A DNA stretch of 64,000 nucleotides, from the NCBI GenBank assembly GCA_014529385.2, contig CM043962.1, forward strand, positions 39,426,098 through 39,490,097. Direction: 5' to 3'. The notes beneath the pieces are model-generated. The model did not search any database, was not told the DNA's origin, and saw only the letters and a program-made list of their open reading frames with translations. Source of the DNA: Adiantum capillus-veneris (taxonomy: Eukaryota > Streptophyta > Polypodiopsida > Polypodiales > Pteridaceae). Position numbers and translations under genes: made by a program. Within the stretch, counting starts at the first letter, position 1. Every line of letters begins with the position of its first letter. Positions 1 through 13,155 of this stretch are shown here, piece by piece.

Positions 1-668
1 TTTAATATAAAAACTAAATCCAAAATCTAATCTTAAATCTAACCTAATTGAACATATGGTGATTCTGAGCTAATTGAACATGGTTAGTGGGTGAGTTAAT
101 AGGTGTCAGATTCTGATGGGATTATACATATTGTTGTGTACCCAGTGTTTGCTCTTGGGGCAAAGCCTTCATTGACATGCCCTATAATTTAACCTAAATC
201 TAATCTTAAATCTAACATAAATCTAGATCTAATATAATCTTAAACTCAACAAACCTAAATCTAATATAATCTTAAATCTAACCTAAACTTAAATGTAATC
301 TAACTTAAATCTAAATCTAATCTAATCTTAAACTCAAGATAAAATCTAATATAATCTTAAATCTAAACTAAATCTAAATGTAATCTAACTTAAATCTAAA
401 TCTAATCTAATCTTAAATCTAACATAAATTTAAATCTAATCTAATTTTAAACTCAACATAAACCTAAATCTAATCTAATCTTAAATCCTAAACCTAAATG
501 TAATCTAACTTAAATCTAACCTAGCTAACCTTAAATCTTGCCCTAATTTTAAATCTAACGTAAATTTAAATCTAACCTAAGGTTAAACTCAACATAAACT
601 TAAATCTAACATAAACCTAAACGTAATCTAACTTAATCTTAAATCTAATTTAAATCTTAACCTAATCT
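1..668. repeat. Degenerate telomere-like TAAATCTAACC array (left part)
   Basis: The first 668 bases are an irregular array of 6-7 bp units such as CTAAAT, CTTAAAT, CTAACC and CTAAACC. They look like strongly diverged copies of the plant telomere complement CCCTAAA. A unique AT-rich stretch sits near positions 55-185. The same kind of sequence resumes at 9914-10030, so the 9.2-kb CACTA element was inserted into this array. There is no coding capacity. Calling it telomere-derived is an inference from base pattern only; it is not a functional telomere. Confidence 0.75.
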
Positions 669-671
669 TAA

Positions 672-684
672 CACTATAAGAGGA
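672..684 (+). repeat. Left terminal inverted repeat of CACTA element
   Basis: CACTATAAGAGGA starts the element, preceded by TTAA (668-671). It pairs with the right end, which reads CACTATGAAAATC on the minus strand. Confidence 0.85.
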
Positions 685-740
685 GTTGTCTATAACTGCT
701 AACTTTGCTGCGAAAAAACAAAGGAAAAAGGAGAGAGAAA

Positions 741-882
741 AATTTGTGGGGGCAGTAATAACCGCGGCTATGTACGCGATAGTGGTTTCTCAGCAATATG
801 GATGGTAATAGTTACGGCAATGTACCCGTAGATATTACCATGTCAGTTGTCGTGTTTATTACCACGCATATTGCCGCTACAC
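741..882. repeat. Left subterminal repeat region of CACTA element
   Basis: Several degenerate copies of a TATTACCGC/GCGGTAATA motif occur in both orientations (GCAGTAATAACCGC, GTAATAGTTACGGC, GATATTACCATG, TTATTACCACGC). In CACTA elements such subterminal motifs are bound by the TNPA-type protein. The matching set lies at 9721-9775. Confidence 0.7.
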
Positions 883-1481
883 GCTAATTCAGAAATAAAG
901 GTGCTCATTTGGGCCACCCTAAATGAGCATCATTATTTGACCTGCATACAACAATGAAACACCAATTGTTTTTTGGAAGTGTATAAAAAATACCAAGCAA
1001 ACTGAAACTGAATTTACTTTACCTTGACAATTAAAAATGTAGAAGATCAACTATTTAAAAAATTTATAATAAAAAGTAAATAGTTGTATATACATTGTGC
1101 CACATTGGGACTTTACGAAAGTTTGGATAAAATATTTTTCTATCTAATCCTCCTCTATCTCGTTGTCATCCAGGGGCACGTATGTTGGATCACTTTGACT
1201 CTACATAAATCCAAACAAAATTGAACAATTATCAACAGCTCAAAACAATTGATACAAAATTACTTGTTTAAACTGACCGCTTGTAGTGGTCCAACCGTCG
1301 CATCGAATTGCTTGTGAAAGATGTGGTTGTTTTCAAACAACCATCACCAAGTATCAAATTCTGTATGTCGCTCCTGATACTTGACCATCTCTCTGGTTGG
1401 TCGAGAGAGAGTGATATTTTCCTAAGTTAGCAATAATAATACAAAATCATCAATTACAATCTTTATAATCACCGATCAACA
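883..1481. other. AT-rich arm of the CACTA element, no gene seen
   Basis: Between the left subterminal repeats and the minus-strand reading frames, this AT-rich stretch shows no reading frame, repeat or domain I can support. Confidence 0.5.
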
Positions 1482-2060
1482 TTATAATTCAATTAATCTT
1501 ACATATATATCCTTCCAAGCTTTGTTGCCTCCTGAGCCATAGTGCGTGGGAGTTTGTCTTGCGCGAGCCTCGCGTTGTTGTCTGTATGATGAGTCTGTCA
1601 TAGCTTGATCGCTCTTCTCTTGAATTGCCCACTCCCACTTCACGTCTTCCATGTTGCCACCGCGGTAACTCCTGTCTGGATCTCTGACCTGGTTGACTGT
1701 TGCACACCGCACACTGGACTGCTTGTTTTTTAGAAATGTCTTTATCTAGCCCTCCAACCACTGTTGTAAAAAACGTTGATTGGGGGTGTTTGGAAATCTA
1801 GCTAGCAGAGCGTCCTCAATGTATCGTGCATGATCGGACAATTGGTTTTTAAACTTTATAAAACAGTTCTTATACGTTGAATGTATAAGAATTTGTAGGT
1901 GGCATCGAAATGCCCTGCCCTGTGCTGTGCCAAAATCCACCTCCCCGCCATATTTAACCCTGTAGTAGCACCATGCATGTCTGGCATGGGTGCGTCATTA
2001 ACCTTGTCCTCTGTGTCAGGGGCGACATGCTCTGAAAGTGGGGACTCCATTCCCCTTCGA
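1482..2060 (-). pseudogene. Possible second CACTA gene (TNPA/Transposase_24-like), broken
   Basis: On the minus strand, three overlapping frames can be linked by shifts: a segment from about 2060 to 1900, one from about 1930 to 1746 ending in QQWLEG, and one from about 1712 to 1482. The last contains a W-rich/K-rich stretch followed by RQQREARARQTPTHYGSGG, which resembles the basic KNRAKQ..HTGGSKS region of plant Transposase_24 (En/Spm accessory) proteins. A second gene besides tnpD is normal for CACTA elements, but opposite-strand placement is less common. Introns could explain the frame changes instead of damage. The family match is by eye and weak. Confidence 0.33.
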
Positions 2061-2740
2061 CTACCAAAAAAACAAAACCACAAGATCCACCGCCACTTCA
2101 TCTCTCATGACGCTCGCAGACTACACCATGGGGGAGTCAGGGAGGGACTCCTTACTTATAGAGCCTGGCACCGACGACACCTTCCTCTACTCTCCCTTCC
2201 TATCATCCTACTCCTATTCCATCACAGGGTCCTACTCCCCTTGCATCGTAGGGTCCTACTCCCATGGAATCACAGAGTCCTACGCCACTCCATTCCACTC
2301 CTGCTTTGCCAGAACATCGTCGACGGACTTCCTCTGGCAGCACACAAACATGTAGATACATATACATACTAGTAGACGTAAGTAGAGGCTAGTAGTGCCA
2401 AAGATCAAGTGCACCTCTTTAGATATCATCGCAGTCTCAACCGTGGTAAAACCAAAGGTACATTGCGGTAATCCATGCATGAGTGGATCAATGACCGCAA
2501 TGTTACGATTAAAAAAGCACTATACCCAAGAGGAAGCGTCTAACCTTCGAGTGCTATGCTCCCATACTTAGTGCCTACATACACGCATAAACAAATATAT
2601 ATGTACACACATATATGTTATGGTTGTAAATGTAGCCATCGTTTTGTGCTGGCTGCACCTAGATTCAACGTCTAGGTGATCAATTGATCATAACATTACT
2701 ATTCTAGTGTAATGCAATAAGTAATTCATTTCTCTCATTG

Positions 2741-2741
<1 letters not shown>
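2061..2741. other. CACTA internal region, no clear gene
   Basis: Contains a short direct repeat of GGGTCCTACTCCC-type units around 2227-2280 (2-3 copies, about 27 bp apart). Frames on both strands here show no recognisable domain. Confidence 0.4.

Positions 2742-2802
<61 letters not shown>
2742..2802. repeat. (CT)n microsatellite, about 30 units
   Basis: Uninterrupted CT dinucleotide run ending in TTGCTCTCC. Confidence 0.97.
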
Positions 2803-2803
<1 letters not shown>

Positions 2804-2966
2804 CTCTCCCCTTCTCGGTCGTGCATTTGAACTACGAAGCGGAAGCTCCATCCCAAAGTCATGCATGCGCCTCCATGTAAAGCAAGCACTTCGTTCAACA
2901 AAGTGTCCTTGCCTTGAAGATAATCTTGCTGCTGGTTTCTCAGGTATCCCTTTGGAGCCCAATTTT

Positions 2967-3164
2967 CCTCTCTCCCTATCTCTGTCCCTCTTTCCCTCTG
3001 TCCCTATCTCTCTCTCTCTTTCCCTCTTTCCCTATCTCTCTCTATTCCTCTCTTTTCCTCTCTCTATTTACTCTCTCTCTCTCTCTCTCTATCTACTCCT
3101 CTCTCTTTTCCTATATATCTCTCTCTCTCTCTCTCTCTCTCCCTCTCTATCCCCCTCCCCCCCC

Positions 3165-3205
<41 letters not shown>

Positions 3206-3241
3206 TCTCCCTCTCTCTCTCTCTCTCGTTCTATCTCCCTC

Positions 3242-3290
<49 letters not shown>

Positions 3291-3428
3291 TCCTCTCTTT
3301 CCCTCTCTCTATTTACTCTCTCTCTCTCTTTCCCTATATATATATATATATATATATATATCTCCCTCTTTCTCTCTATCTCTCCCTCTTTCCTATCTCT
3401 CCCTCTCTCCTTCTCTCTATATCTCCCT

Positions 3429-3490
<62 letters not shown>

Positions 3491-3569
3491 CCTCTATCTC
3501 TCTCTGTTTCTATCTCCCTCATCCTCTCTCTCTCTCTCTCTCTCCTTCTCTCTATCTCTCCCTCTTTTC

Positions 3570-3660
<91 letters not shown>

Positions 3661-3745
3661 TATATATCCCTCTTTCTCTCTTTCTCTTTCCCTCTCTCTC
3701 TCATTCTCTCTTTATCTATCTCTCTTTCTCTCTCTCTCTCTATCC

Positions 3746-3807
<62 letters not shown>

Positions 3808-3965
3808 TTCTATCCCTATCTCTTTCCCTCTTTCTCTCTCTCTATATATCTCCCTCTTTCTCTTTCTCTCTCTATCCCTATCCCTCTCTTTCCCTCTGTC
3901 TCTCATTGTCTCTTTATCTCTCTCTCTCTCTCTCTGTCTCTTTCCCTCTCTCTCTCACACTCTCT

Positions 3966-4011
<46 letters not shown>

Positions 4012-4036
4012 CTGTCCCTCTCTTTCCCTCTTTCTC

Positions 4037-4082
<46 letters not shown>

Positions 4083-4171
4083 TCTTTCTCTCATTCTCTC
4101 TTTATTTGTCTCTCTCTATCTCCATTTATTTCCCTCTCATTAATTCTCTCCCTCTTTCGCTCATTCTCTCT

Positions 4172-4222
<51 letters not shown>

Positions 4223-4292
4223 TCTCCCTCTCATTAATTATCTCTCTCTATTTATCTACCTCTATCCCTCTTTGTCTCTCACTCTATTTATC

Positions 4293-4348
<56 letters not shown>

Positions 4349-4432
4349 TCTCTTTCTCTCCCTCTCTATCTATTTCCCTCCTCCTCTCTCTCTATTTATC
4401 CTTCTCCATTTATCTCCCTCTTTTTAAATTTA

Positions 4433-4489
<57 letters not shown>
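2967..4489. repeat. 1.5-kb compound CT-rich microsatellite
   Basis: Long pyrimidine tract made mostly of (CT)n blocks with CCTCTTTC/CTATCTC interruptions. It includes a poly-C run near 3158-3174, (TA)n blocks near 3343-3361 and 3616-3640, and a (CA)n block near 3641-3660. Long open frames across it encode only Ser/Leu/Pro/Tyr dipeptide repeats and are artefacts. It lies inside the CACTA element. Confidence 0.97.
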
Positions 4490-4509
4490 TTCTATCTAAC
4501 ATTCTATCC

Positions 4510-4636
4510 AAACAATCATTTTCAAATGTGCCTAACAAATCAATCATTTCCAAACATGCGTAGCAAAGCAACCATTTCCAAACGTGCGTAGCAAAGCAAC
4601 CATTTCAAACAAGCCATGCAAAGCAACCATTTCCTA
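4510..4636. repeat. 28-bp tandem repeat, about 4 copies
   Basis: Units of the form CAACCATTTCCAAACGTGCG followed by TAGCAAAG repeat with a 28-bp period, the outer copies being more diverged. No coding signal. Confidence 0.8.
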
Positions 4637-5003
4637 ATGAACGAGGTATGTTATGGATTCGCTATTTTCTCTATTTCTTTTGGATTTATGCATGTGTGTG
4701 TGTGTGTGTGTAGTAGAAAACAAAAGGGAAAGAGGGGGGATGTGCTTTTGTGTTTATCTCTTCATTGTAGCACGGTTGAGCTTCGACTAGGTTGAGCTTC
4801 CCAAGACGATGGCGGAATACCCCTTTCGCCGAAACTTGGACAAAACCCTCTTTGACAAAACTTGGGAAGCTTTGGAGAAGGAGAGAAGGGGAAGGGAGAG
4901 GTGGGGGGGGGGAGGAGAAGCTTGGGAGCGATGGCGGAGAGCAAGAATGCAGAGTATGCTACAAAAATGCGGCATACTCTGCCTTCTTGCCCATGCTAGG
5001 CGC

Positions 5004-5068
5004 CAGTTATTACCGTGGATATTACCGCAAATATTATTGCGGATATTATCGCTTATATTACCGTGGCT
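5004..5068. promoter_or_regulatory. Internal cluster of CACTA subterminal-type motifs upstream of tnpD
   Basis: Five ATTACCG/ATTATCG/ATTATTGCGG units are packed in about 65 bp (TTACCGTGG, TATTACCGC, ATTATTGCGG, ATTATCGC, ATTACCGTGG). They match the motif at both element ends and lie about 350 bp upstream of the first supported transposase exon. In En/Spm the TNPA-type protein binds such motifs and can control the promoter. Autoregulation here is an inference. Confidence 0.4.
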
Positions 5069-5417
5069 AGTCATTTCAAACGGATACATGGGAATCCCAA
5101 GTTGGTGGGGGAGGGGGGGGGGGAGGGGTTACAAACCACCCCTCTACCCTTAGCTATACATTATTTCTTTTTTTATCCTTTTGAGTTTCTTAAAGAAGAT
5201 TTTTAATTTTTTATGGATACTTTATTTTGTAGTACTTTTAAATGTTTATTAATTGCATTTTTTATGTTCTCTTTTAGTTAAAAATAATTTTAACACTCAT
5301 TGTCATTTATTCCCTTTGACTTTAACTATATGTAATTTTTCTAATGGAATTAAGTGCTTTTCTAATTATTTATTTTTTAGAACACATGGCTAAATAAACA
5401 ACATTTTGCGTGTGCAG

Positions 5418-8400
5418 GACATCGACTGGGATGATCGTGGTCCCCCTGGAGGCCCAGAGCGAGATCGTTGGCTGAAGGCAAAACTACATTGTCCTTGCGC
5501 CAAGTGCAAAAGGGCAATCCCTCGCTTGAGGCACATTGCTTTGGAGCACGTGGAGGACGAAGGGCTTTGGCATCCTCAAAATAGTGCTCGGAGAGATGAT
5601 AACGTGACTCACCCGTCGCCGCTTGAGGAGGTTCTCCATTGGTCTGTGTTCGGCGGTGGTGCATCGGCGCGCAAGGCTGAACGGCAGAGGTAAGAGGGAC
5701 TAGAAAATTTGGGTGCACCGCATGGTGATCCTCCCGTTAGCTCTACATCGGCAACTCCCTGGCGTCTTCGTCGCACTTTGAGGCAGAGGATGAGCACATG
5801 TTCGACATGTGCTCATGATGAGTTACTAGATCATGAGCGCAACGTGTGCAAGGAGGATTGTCAGCCCTGCATTAAACAGGCTGTCGAAATGGAGGATAGA
5901 TTGATGACGAGTGCCCAAACACCTCTTTACGATGGTGCACGTTACTCGGTGCTCTGAGCATCGTTGGAAGTCATCAACTTGCAAGAAAATTTTGGTTGGA
6001 GTAATGCAAGTGTCGATGCACTACTTTTGTAAGTATGGAATGTGGCTTTTATATACTCTCTCCCTCTCTCTTTATGGTGTCGTCTTCTAAGAATTATACT
6101 AATATGCATGTTTGTTGTAGTTTGATGGACAAAATGTTACCAGAAGATCACCACATGCCTCCAGATTTTCGATGAGCTAGATCGTATGTCACTGCACTTG
6201 GAATGGAGTACGAGCGCATCCATGCGTGCGTCAACGATTGCATGCTATACCGCAATGAGCATGCACATGCTACCTCATATCCCGTGTGCGGGGAGGCACG
6301 ATACAAGACGGGAGTGAACGGGGCACACCTACCCCGCAAGGTATTGAGACATTTTTCATTAATTCCTCGCATCCAACACATGTTTAAAAGAAGATCTATC
6401 ATGAAGCTTCTCGTGTGGCATGTGAACCATCGCTCAAATGATGGAATGATGAGTGTCCCTGCGGATTCAACTGCATGGAGGCACATCGAAACTCAATGGC
6501 CAGAGTTTGGGTTGGAGCCTCGACACTTGAGGCTTGGGTTACAAGTTATGGTGTCAACCCCTTCGGCACTAAGTCTACTTCATGGAGCACTTGGCTTGTG
6601 GTGATCGTCAACTACACTATTCCACCATGGAGGACAACCAAGAAGGGAAATATACTTCTTTCCTTGCTTGTGCCAGGGAAGTACAGTGTCAAATATTTAC
6701 ATTTACCTCGAGCCCCTCATCGAGGAGTTGGAGGAGCTATGGAGAGGCATTCCTGTTGTCGATGTCTCACTTGCAAAGGAGGGGAGAGAGGACCAAGTGA
6801 GGGGAATCCTTATGTGGACTATGCACGACTATCATGGGCTTGGAGAGATTTCTGGTAACCCCCTTTCCTCTATCTCTCTTTCCCTCTCTCCCTTTATTTC
6901 ACTTTAGTTCACTCATCTCTCTAACCATATGATATGTATGCAGGGTTTTCCACATCGGGGCACAATGCATGTCCTACTTGCGGGCCATCGTTGGTGACGG
7001 AGAGGCCCAATTCCTTGAGCAAGGTAATCTATCCAAACAACCATCATTTCTTACCCCAAGGGCATAACGAGCACAAGGCTCCAACAAATGGAAAGACTCC
7101 TCTAAAGCTCACGATGGCACATTGGGCAACCATTTGGGAGGAACACCACAAAAAGAATCCGGCTCCGTGTCCTCTACCAAAAGGTATGTCAAGGTATTCC
7201 ATATTTTTAAGGCTTCCATATTGGAAGGACTTAAAAATAAAACACCTCTTAGATCCCATGCACATATTCAAGAATGTATCCCAAACACTATGGGACCACA
7301 TTATTGGCAAGAAGGACTCTTTGGGTGCGAGGGAGGATTTGAGGCTTTTAAAATGTCTCCCCGCCTCTGCTACTCCACGGCGTGCCCCAAATGGAAAGAT
7401 TGTGCTTCCTAAAGCACCATGGATGCTAGCCAAAGAAGAATTAGACAAGGTGAAGGATACCATTGCCTCTATTCGCACACTGATAAGATACATGGGGCCG
7501 CTAAAGGGAGCTTTCACAAAAGCGAAAAAGTGTGGAAGTGTTCAATTGTATGGGTTGAAGTCCCATGATTGGCACAAGATGCTTCAAGGAATCTTCATAC
7601 TCCCTATTCTATCTATAGTTTGTGTGTATGACTATCACTCACTTTCCCTTTCCCTGATTTACATTGTAGTTCATTCTGTCGGTGAGTATGTGTATATGTC
7701 GGGATAAGAAAGTCAGGGACTCTATTTTCAAACTAGGAGAGCTATTAAAGTACACCACAAGACTCCACATCTTTTTTATATACACAATAATTTCAACTAG
7801 CACTTAGTGTATCCTTGTGTGTTTTCTTGTAGATTTGTGAGCTCCAAGGAAATCAAAATATATGCTATTCGTGCTGCTCAAACACTTGCAATAGAAACTA
7901 CGTGTGCCATTGAAGATGCATTTCCTCGATCGGTCCTTCTTAGTCAAATTCACCTCTTGGTTCACGTGGTGGAGGAGATAGCTATATGTGGAGTGGTGCA
8001 CGCACGATGGATGTTCTTCTTAGAGAGGTTTTTAAAGACTCTCAAAGATTTTGTGCGGCTACAGTCTCAACCAGAGGCATGTGTGGCCGAAGGGTGGATC
8101 CTTCAAGAGGCATTTGTTTACATATCAAAGTATTTGGCACAAGTTGATCCTTCAATGCCTCGCATGTTGTCAGACGAGGAAGACGCAAGGATGACTTTAC
8201 ACTTGCCAAGTGGGAAGGGGAAACTACTTAACATGGATATGAATCTATCCCGAGTGGTCAATAACTAAATTGCATTCTCAATGCAAAGATTACGACCAAG
8301 TGGGTGGACTTGTAGACAGTGGCAAAGGCAAGGCGTTTGCAAGAGAGGGAAGCATGGAAACAAGCACATGGAGGAAGGAGGGCACTCCCAGTGCCTAGAA

Positions 8401-9385
8401 ACCTTTCATATTTCTTAGATCTCATTAGTGCAAAGTGGATTCATGAGACAATGACCGAGGAAAAAGCGTGCAGAGAAGACATCACCAACAAAGATTGGGA
8501 GTATGCACGAGGCTACGTACCAAAGGTAGAGTACTCATATACCTAAACCATATTGTAACACTATTTCTTGAAATTATCTTCAATATATATTTGATAAATT
8601 AATATATTTTTCTATTTTGTAGTGCCTTTCCTTTAACTCTATGTGGTCAAAGGGTCGTCACTTTCGTACACGCCGCATTGACGAGCGTAGAACCACCATG
8701 GATTGTGCCATCATAGGCAACTTTGACACAGACGACTCTGATGAAGCCAGGTAGTGCGAAACTATTGAAAGGATACTAAAGGTTAATTTTAGAACCTTTC
8801 ATACCTTCATCTTTTAGTGCAAGTGGTTTCCAAATGTGTTTAGACGACATGAGAATGGCCTTTACATGGTGGACTCTAGTGTGCATCGCATAGGGAGGTA
8901 TGAGAGTTGAGTTTTACTGCGCAATTGTGAGCAGGTGAGTGACATGTACCTTTTTTATTCTTATTTTCTTGTAGCGTTTGTTATACCAATGTTACTCACT
9001 TTGAGCTTCTATTTTATAGGTCATCTATATCCCAGTAATCCACCAACCAAAACTTTGGTTCGTAATTCCCATAACACCTCGGGGGAGAACCATTTTTTCC
9101 ACTAATGAAGTGGACACTATCTTTGACCCTCTTCCATCTTCGACTTTGGATGAGGTGGAAACAGAGGAGAGGCAGGTCCATGAATCAAGTCCGGCGGCAG
9201 CAAGTTTTAGCGAGGATGATTGTCATGTTGATGAAGATGATGAGATGGAGGATGACGAACTTGAAGATGATGAAGGCAATGCATCCACAAACGACAATTC
9301 TGTTTCTCTCTTTATTGATTTAGGAGCCATGGTCTTAGAATTGAATGATGCTTCATGTAGAGATCTTTTGGAAGATGATTCATAA
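5418..9385 (+). pseudogene. CACTA transposase (TNPD/tnp2 family), multi-exon, decayed
   Basis: Catalytic transposase of the CACTA element. Domains in order: a transposase-associated zinc-binding region near 5430-5640 (CPCAKCKR, then a histidine region), the tnp2 core from about 5900 to 7600 (YERIHACVNDCMLY, CGEARY, VLRHFSLIPR, VPADSTAWRH, NACPTC, LPYWKDL, LDPMHIFKNV, GLKSHDWHKML), a DUF4218-like block at 7830-8200 (HLLVHVVEEI, RWMFFLERFLKTLK, VAEGWILQE), and a DUF4216-like C-terminus at about 8820-9110 (VIYIPVIHQPKLWFV). The tail to 9385 is acidic. Likely introns: 6029-6120, 6855-6943, and others ending near 7830, 8620, 8820 and 9019. Damage: in-frame TGA at 5955 and 6173 (both could be CGA originally), and frame changes near 6540 and 6690. 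The exact 5' start is not seen. Family assignment is firm; activity is unlikely. Confidence 0.85.
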
Positions 9386-9546
9386 GCATTTTGCAGTTAT
9401 GAAGTTTTATGGTCGTGTAATCCATTCATCTCTCTCTCCCCCCTCTTCCTCTCTTTAGATTTGAGAATATGCTCAATTATGTTAATCAATTGAAATGATT
9501 ATTTTAGTTGTGAGCAAGTGTAATCTTATATCTCCCGCCTCCTTCT

Positions 9547-9549
<3 letters not shown>

Positions 9550-9593
<44 letters not shown>
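9550..9593. repeat. (CT)n microsatellite
   Basis: About 20 CT units in the 3' part of the CACTA element. Confidence 0.95.
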
Positions 9594-9596
<3 letters not shown>

Positions 9597-9720
9597 TTTT
9601 TCAAAATTTTATATACAATATTCTTTAATTTTTATTGAGAGGAGGGAAACACCAAAATTTGGAGAGGGGGGGGTAAGCCAGAATTTGAAAGTTTAGGCGC
9701 TAAATTTGGTTGTCGGATAT

Positions 9721-9775
9721 AACAACAGTAATGCGGGCGGTAATAACAGTGGTAATAAACGCGGTAATAACAGCA
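9721..9775. repeat. Right subterminal repeats of CACTA element
   Basis: Four closely spaced units (AACAGTAATGC, GGCGGTAATAACAG, GTGGTAATAAACG, CGCGGTAATAACAGC) match the left subterminal motifs. Two further CGCGGTAAAACAGCG-type copies lie near 9868-9890. Confidence 0.75.
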
Positions 9776-9896
9776 AAAACAGTCGAGGCAATATTTTAAC
9801 ACAAAAAAAACCCCGCCCTCCTCTCTCTTGTTTCTCTACTTGAATTTGCACATTCTCTCTACAAAACGCGGTAAAACAGCGCGATAAACACTTGGA

Positions 9897-9909
9897 GATT
9901 TTCATAGTG
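9897..9909 (-). repeat. Right terminal inverted repeat of CACTA element
   Basis: Ends TTTTCATAGTG, followed by TTAA (9910-9913). The minus-strand reading CACTATGAAAA pairs with the left end. Confidence 0.83.
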
Positions 9910-9913
9910 TTAA

Positions 9914-10030
9914 GTATAACCTAATTTTAAATTTAGCATAAATCTTAAATATAAGTTAAATGTAATCTAACTTAATCTTAGATCTATAATCTTAAATCTA
10001 ACCTAACCCTAAATCTTAATATAACATTTC
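9914..10030. repeat. Telomere-like TAAATCTAACC array (right part)
   Basis: Continuation of the array at 1-668, with the same CTTAAATCTAACC/CCCTAAATC units. It shows what the CACTA element interrupted. Confidence 0.75.
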
Positions 10031-10136
10031 ATTTTATATTTTCTCTACTTTTTTCATCTACCTCTGATCTCTCTCTCTTTGATTTCTCCCCTTACCTCTC
10101 TCTTTACGTCTTCTCTCCCGCTCTCTCTCTTTGGTT

Positions 10137-10138
<2 letters not shown>

Positions 10139-10221
<83 letters not shown>

Positions 10222-10231
10222 CCTCTCTCAA
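10139..10231. repeat. (CT)n microsatellite, interrupted
   Basis: Two CT runs separated by TTTGTTTTTTC. Confidence 0.95.
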
Positions 10232-10298
10232 TGTGTGTGTATATGCATTCTTTGTTTATACATGTGTGTGTGTATGTGTTTTTTTGCTTATGCATGTG

Positions 10299-10300
<2 letters not shown>

Positions 10301-10347
<47 letters not shown>
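10301..10347. repeat. (CT)n microsatellite
   Basis: CT run with one TATCT interruption; short (GT)n runs lie nearby at 10230-10290 and 10364-10382. Confidence 0.95.
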
Positions 10348-10348
<1 letters not shown>

Positions 10349-10475
10349 TTCAAAGACACAATGTTTGTGTGTGTGTGTGTGTATATGTGAGAGAGAGGGA
10401 GAGAGAAAGAGGGGAAGGGAACATGAGAGAGAGGAGAGGGAAGGAGCATACTTGGCTCTCCTTCCTCTCCTCGTG

Positions 10476-10517
10476 TATGTGTGTGTGTGTGTGAGGGGGG
10501 GGGGGGGGGGGGGGGGG

Positions 10518-10561
<44 letters not shown>

Positions 10562-10566
10562 GGGGG
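10476..10566. repeat. (GT)n, poly-G and (GA)n compound repeat
   Basis: A (TG)n run passes into about 25 consecutive G, then a GA run with GATAGA interruptions. The G tract could form a quadruplex. Confidence 0.93.
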
Positions 10567-10579
10567 AGAGCATGGGTTT

Positions 10580-10790
10580 ACCTGTTTCGCTAGAGCGCCG
10601 AAACTCAGATCTGAGATCTGAGTTTTTGGCGTTCTTGGTTTATTTTTTACCCTTGTCGGTGTCGCTATAGGCGTCGCTATGCAACAAAGAAAATAGCGAC
10701 GCTCATAGTGACACACATAGCGATGCCGTGGATTTTCACTTTTGAGCGTCGCATTGTGAGCATCGCTAATGTGAAGTACCTCTTGTAGTG
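10580..10790 (-). mobile_element. Right end of a second, different CACTA-like element
   Basis: The segment ends in GTACCTCTTGTAGTG, so its minus-strand reading begins CACTACAAGAGGTAC, a very common plant CACTA terminus. Upstream are repeated GCGTCGCTAT/ATAGCGACGC motifs, including a perfect 10-bp stem at about 10669-10702, and AGCGATGCC/GCATCGCTA copies, consistent with subterminal repeats. No matching CACTACAAGAG left end was found in this window, so this is a truncated element or a short derivative whose other end is lost. Confidence 0.5.
10602..10637. repeat. Perfect-looking hairpin around AGATCTGAGATCT
   Basis: CGCCGAAACTCAGATCT is followed by GAGATCTGAGTTTTTGGCG, forming a stem of about 15 bp. 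It lies inside the second CACTA-like end. Confidence 0.7.
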
Positions 10791-11025
10791 AAGCAAGTGA
10801 GATGCAGCCCTGCCCGCAGCACCTTGAGCATGTTGAGATGTTGCCTTTGCTTGCAGACAGCGTTTTGGGATGCAACTGCCAAGCGCCTTATATTATGCCT
10901 GCGTTTTGAGATGCGCCATCTTCGCCTATGGCCTCTGCCTGCTTAGGAACGCCCTAATGCATTATGATGGGAGCTATGGGGGGTGGTACCTGATGCAGTC
11001 CATGGCTAGGAGCAGGTGCCAGCCG

Positions 11026-13155
<2,130 letters not shown>

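Larger units (their letters stand above)
672..9909 (+). mobile_element. CACTA (En/Spm-type) DNA transposon, about 9.2 kb
   Basis: The element begins CACTATAAGAGG and ends CATAGTG; read from the right the end is CACTATGAAAATC, giving a short terminal inverted repeat with the diagnostic CACTA motif. Both ends carry subterminal repeats built on GCGGTAATA/TATTACCGC. The interior holds a decayed tnp2-type transposase gene on the plus strand. Flanks on both sides are the same TAAATCTAA-type array, which marks an insertion. The bases next to both ends are TTAA, a 4-bp match instead of the usual 3-bp CACTA target duplication. A 1.5-kb CT microsatellite lies inside. The transposase has stops and frameshifts, so this copy is probably non-autonomous now. 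Confidence 0.88.

Noticed and set aside
1-668. A true chromosome end (telomere)
   Set aside because: The units are too degenerate, unique DNA interrupts them, and the same array continues after the CACTA element.
2865-4427. Very long open frames of 520 and 409 codons
   Set aside because: They are translations of a CT/TA/CA microsatellite (Ser-Leu, Tyr-Ile repeats) with no protein-like composition.
10131-10875. Open frames of 179-195 codons on both strands
   Set aside because: They run through CT, GT, poly-G and GA repeats and the CACTA-like end; no domain.
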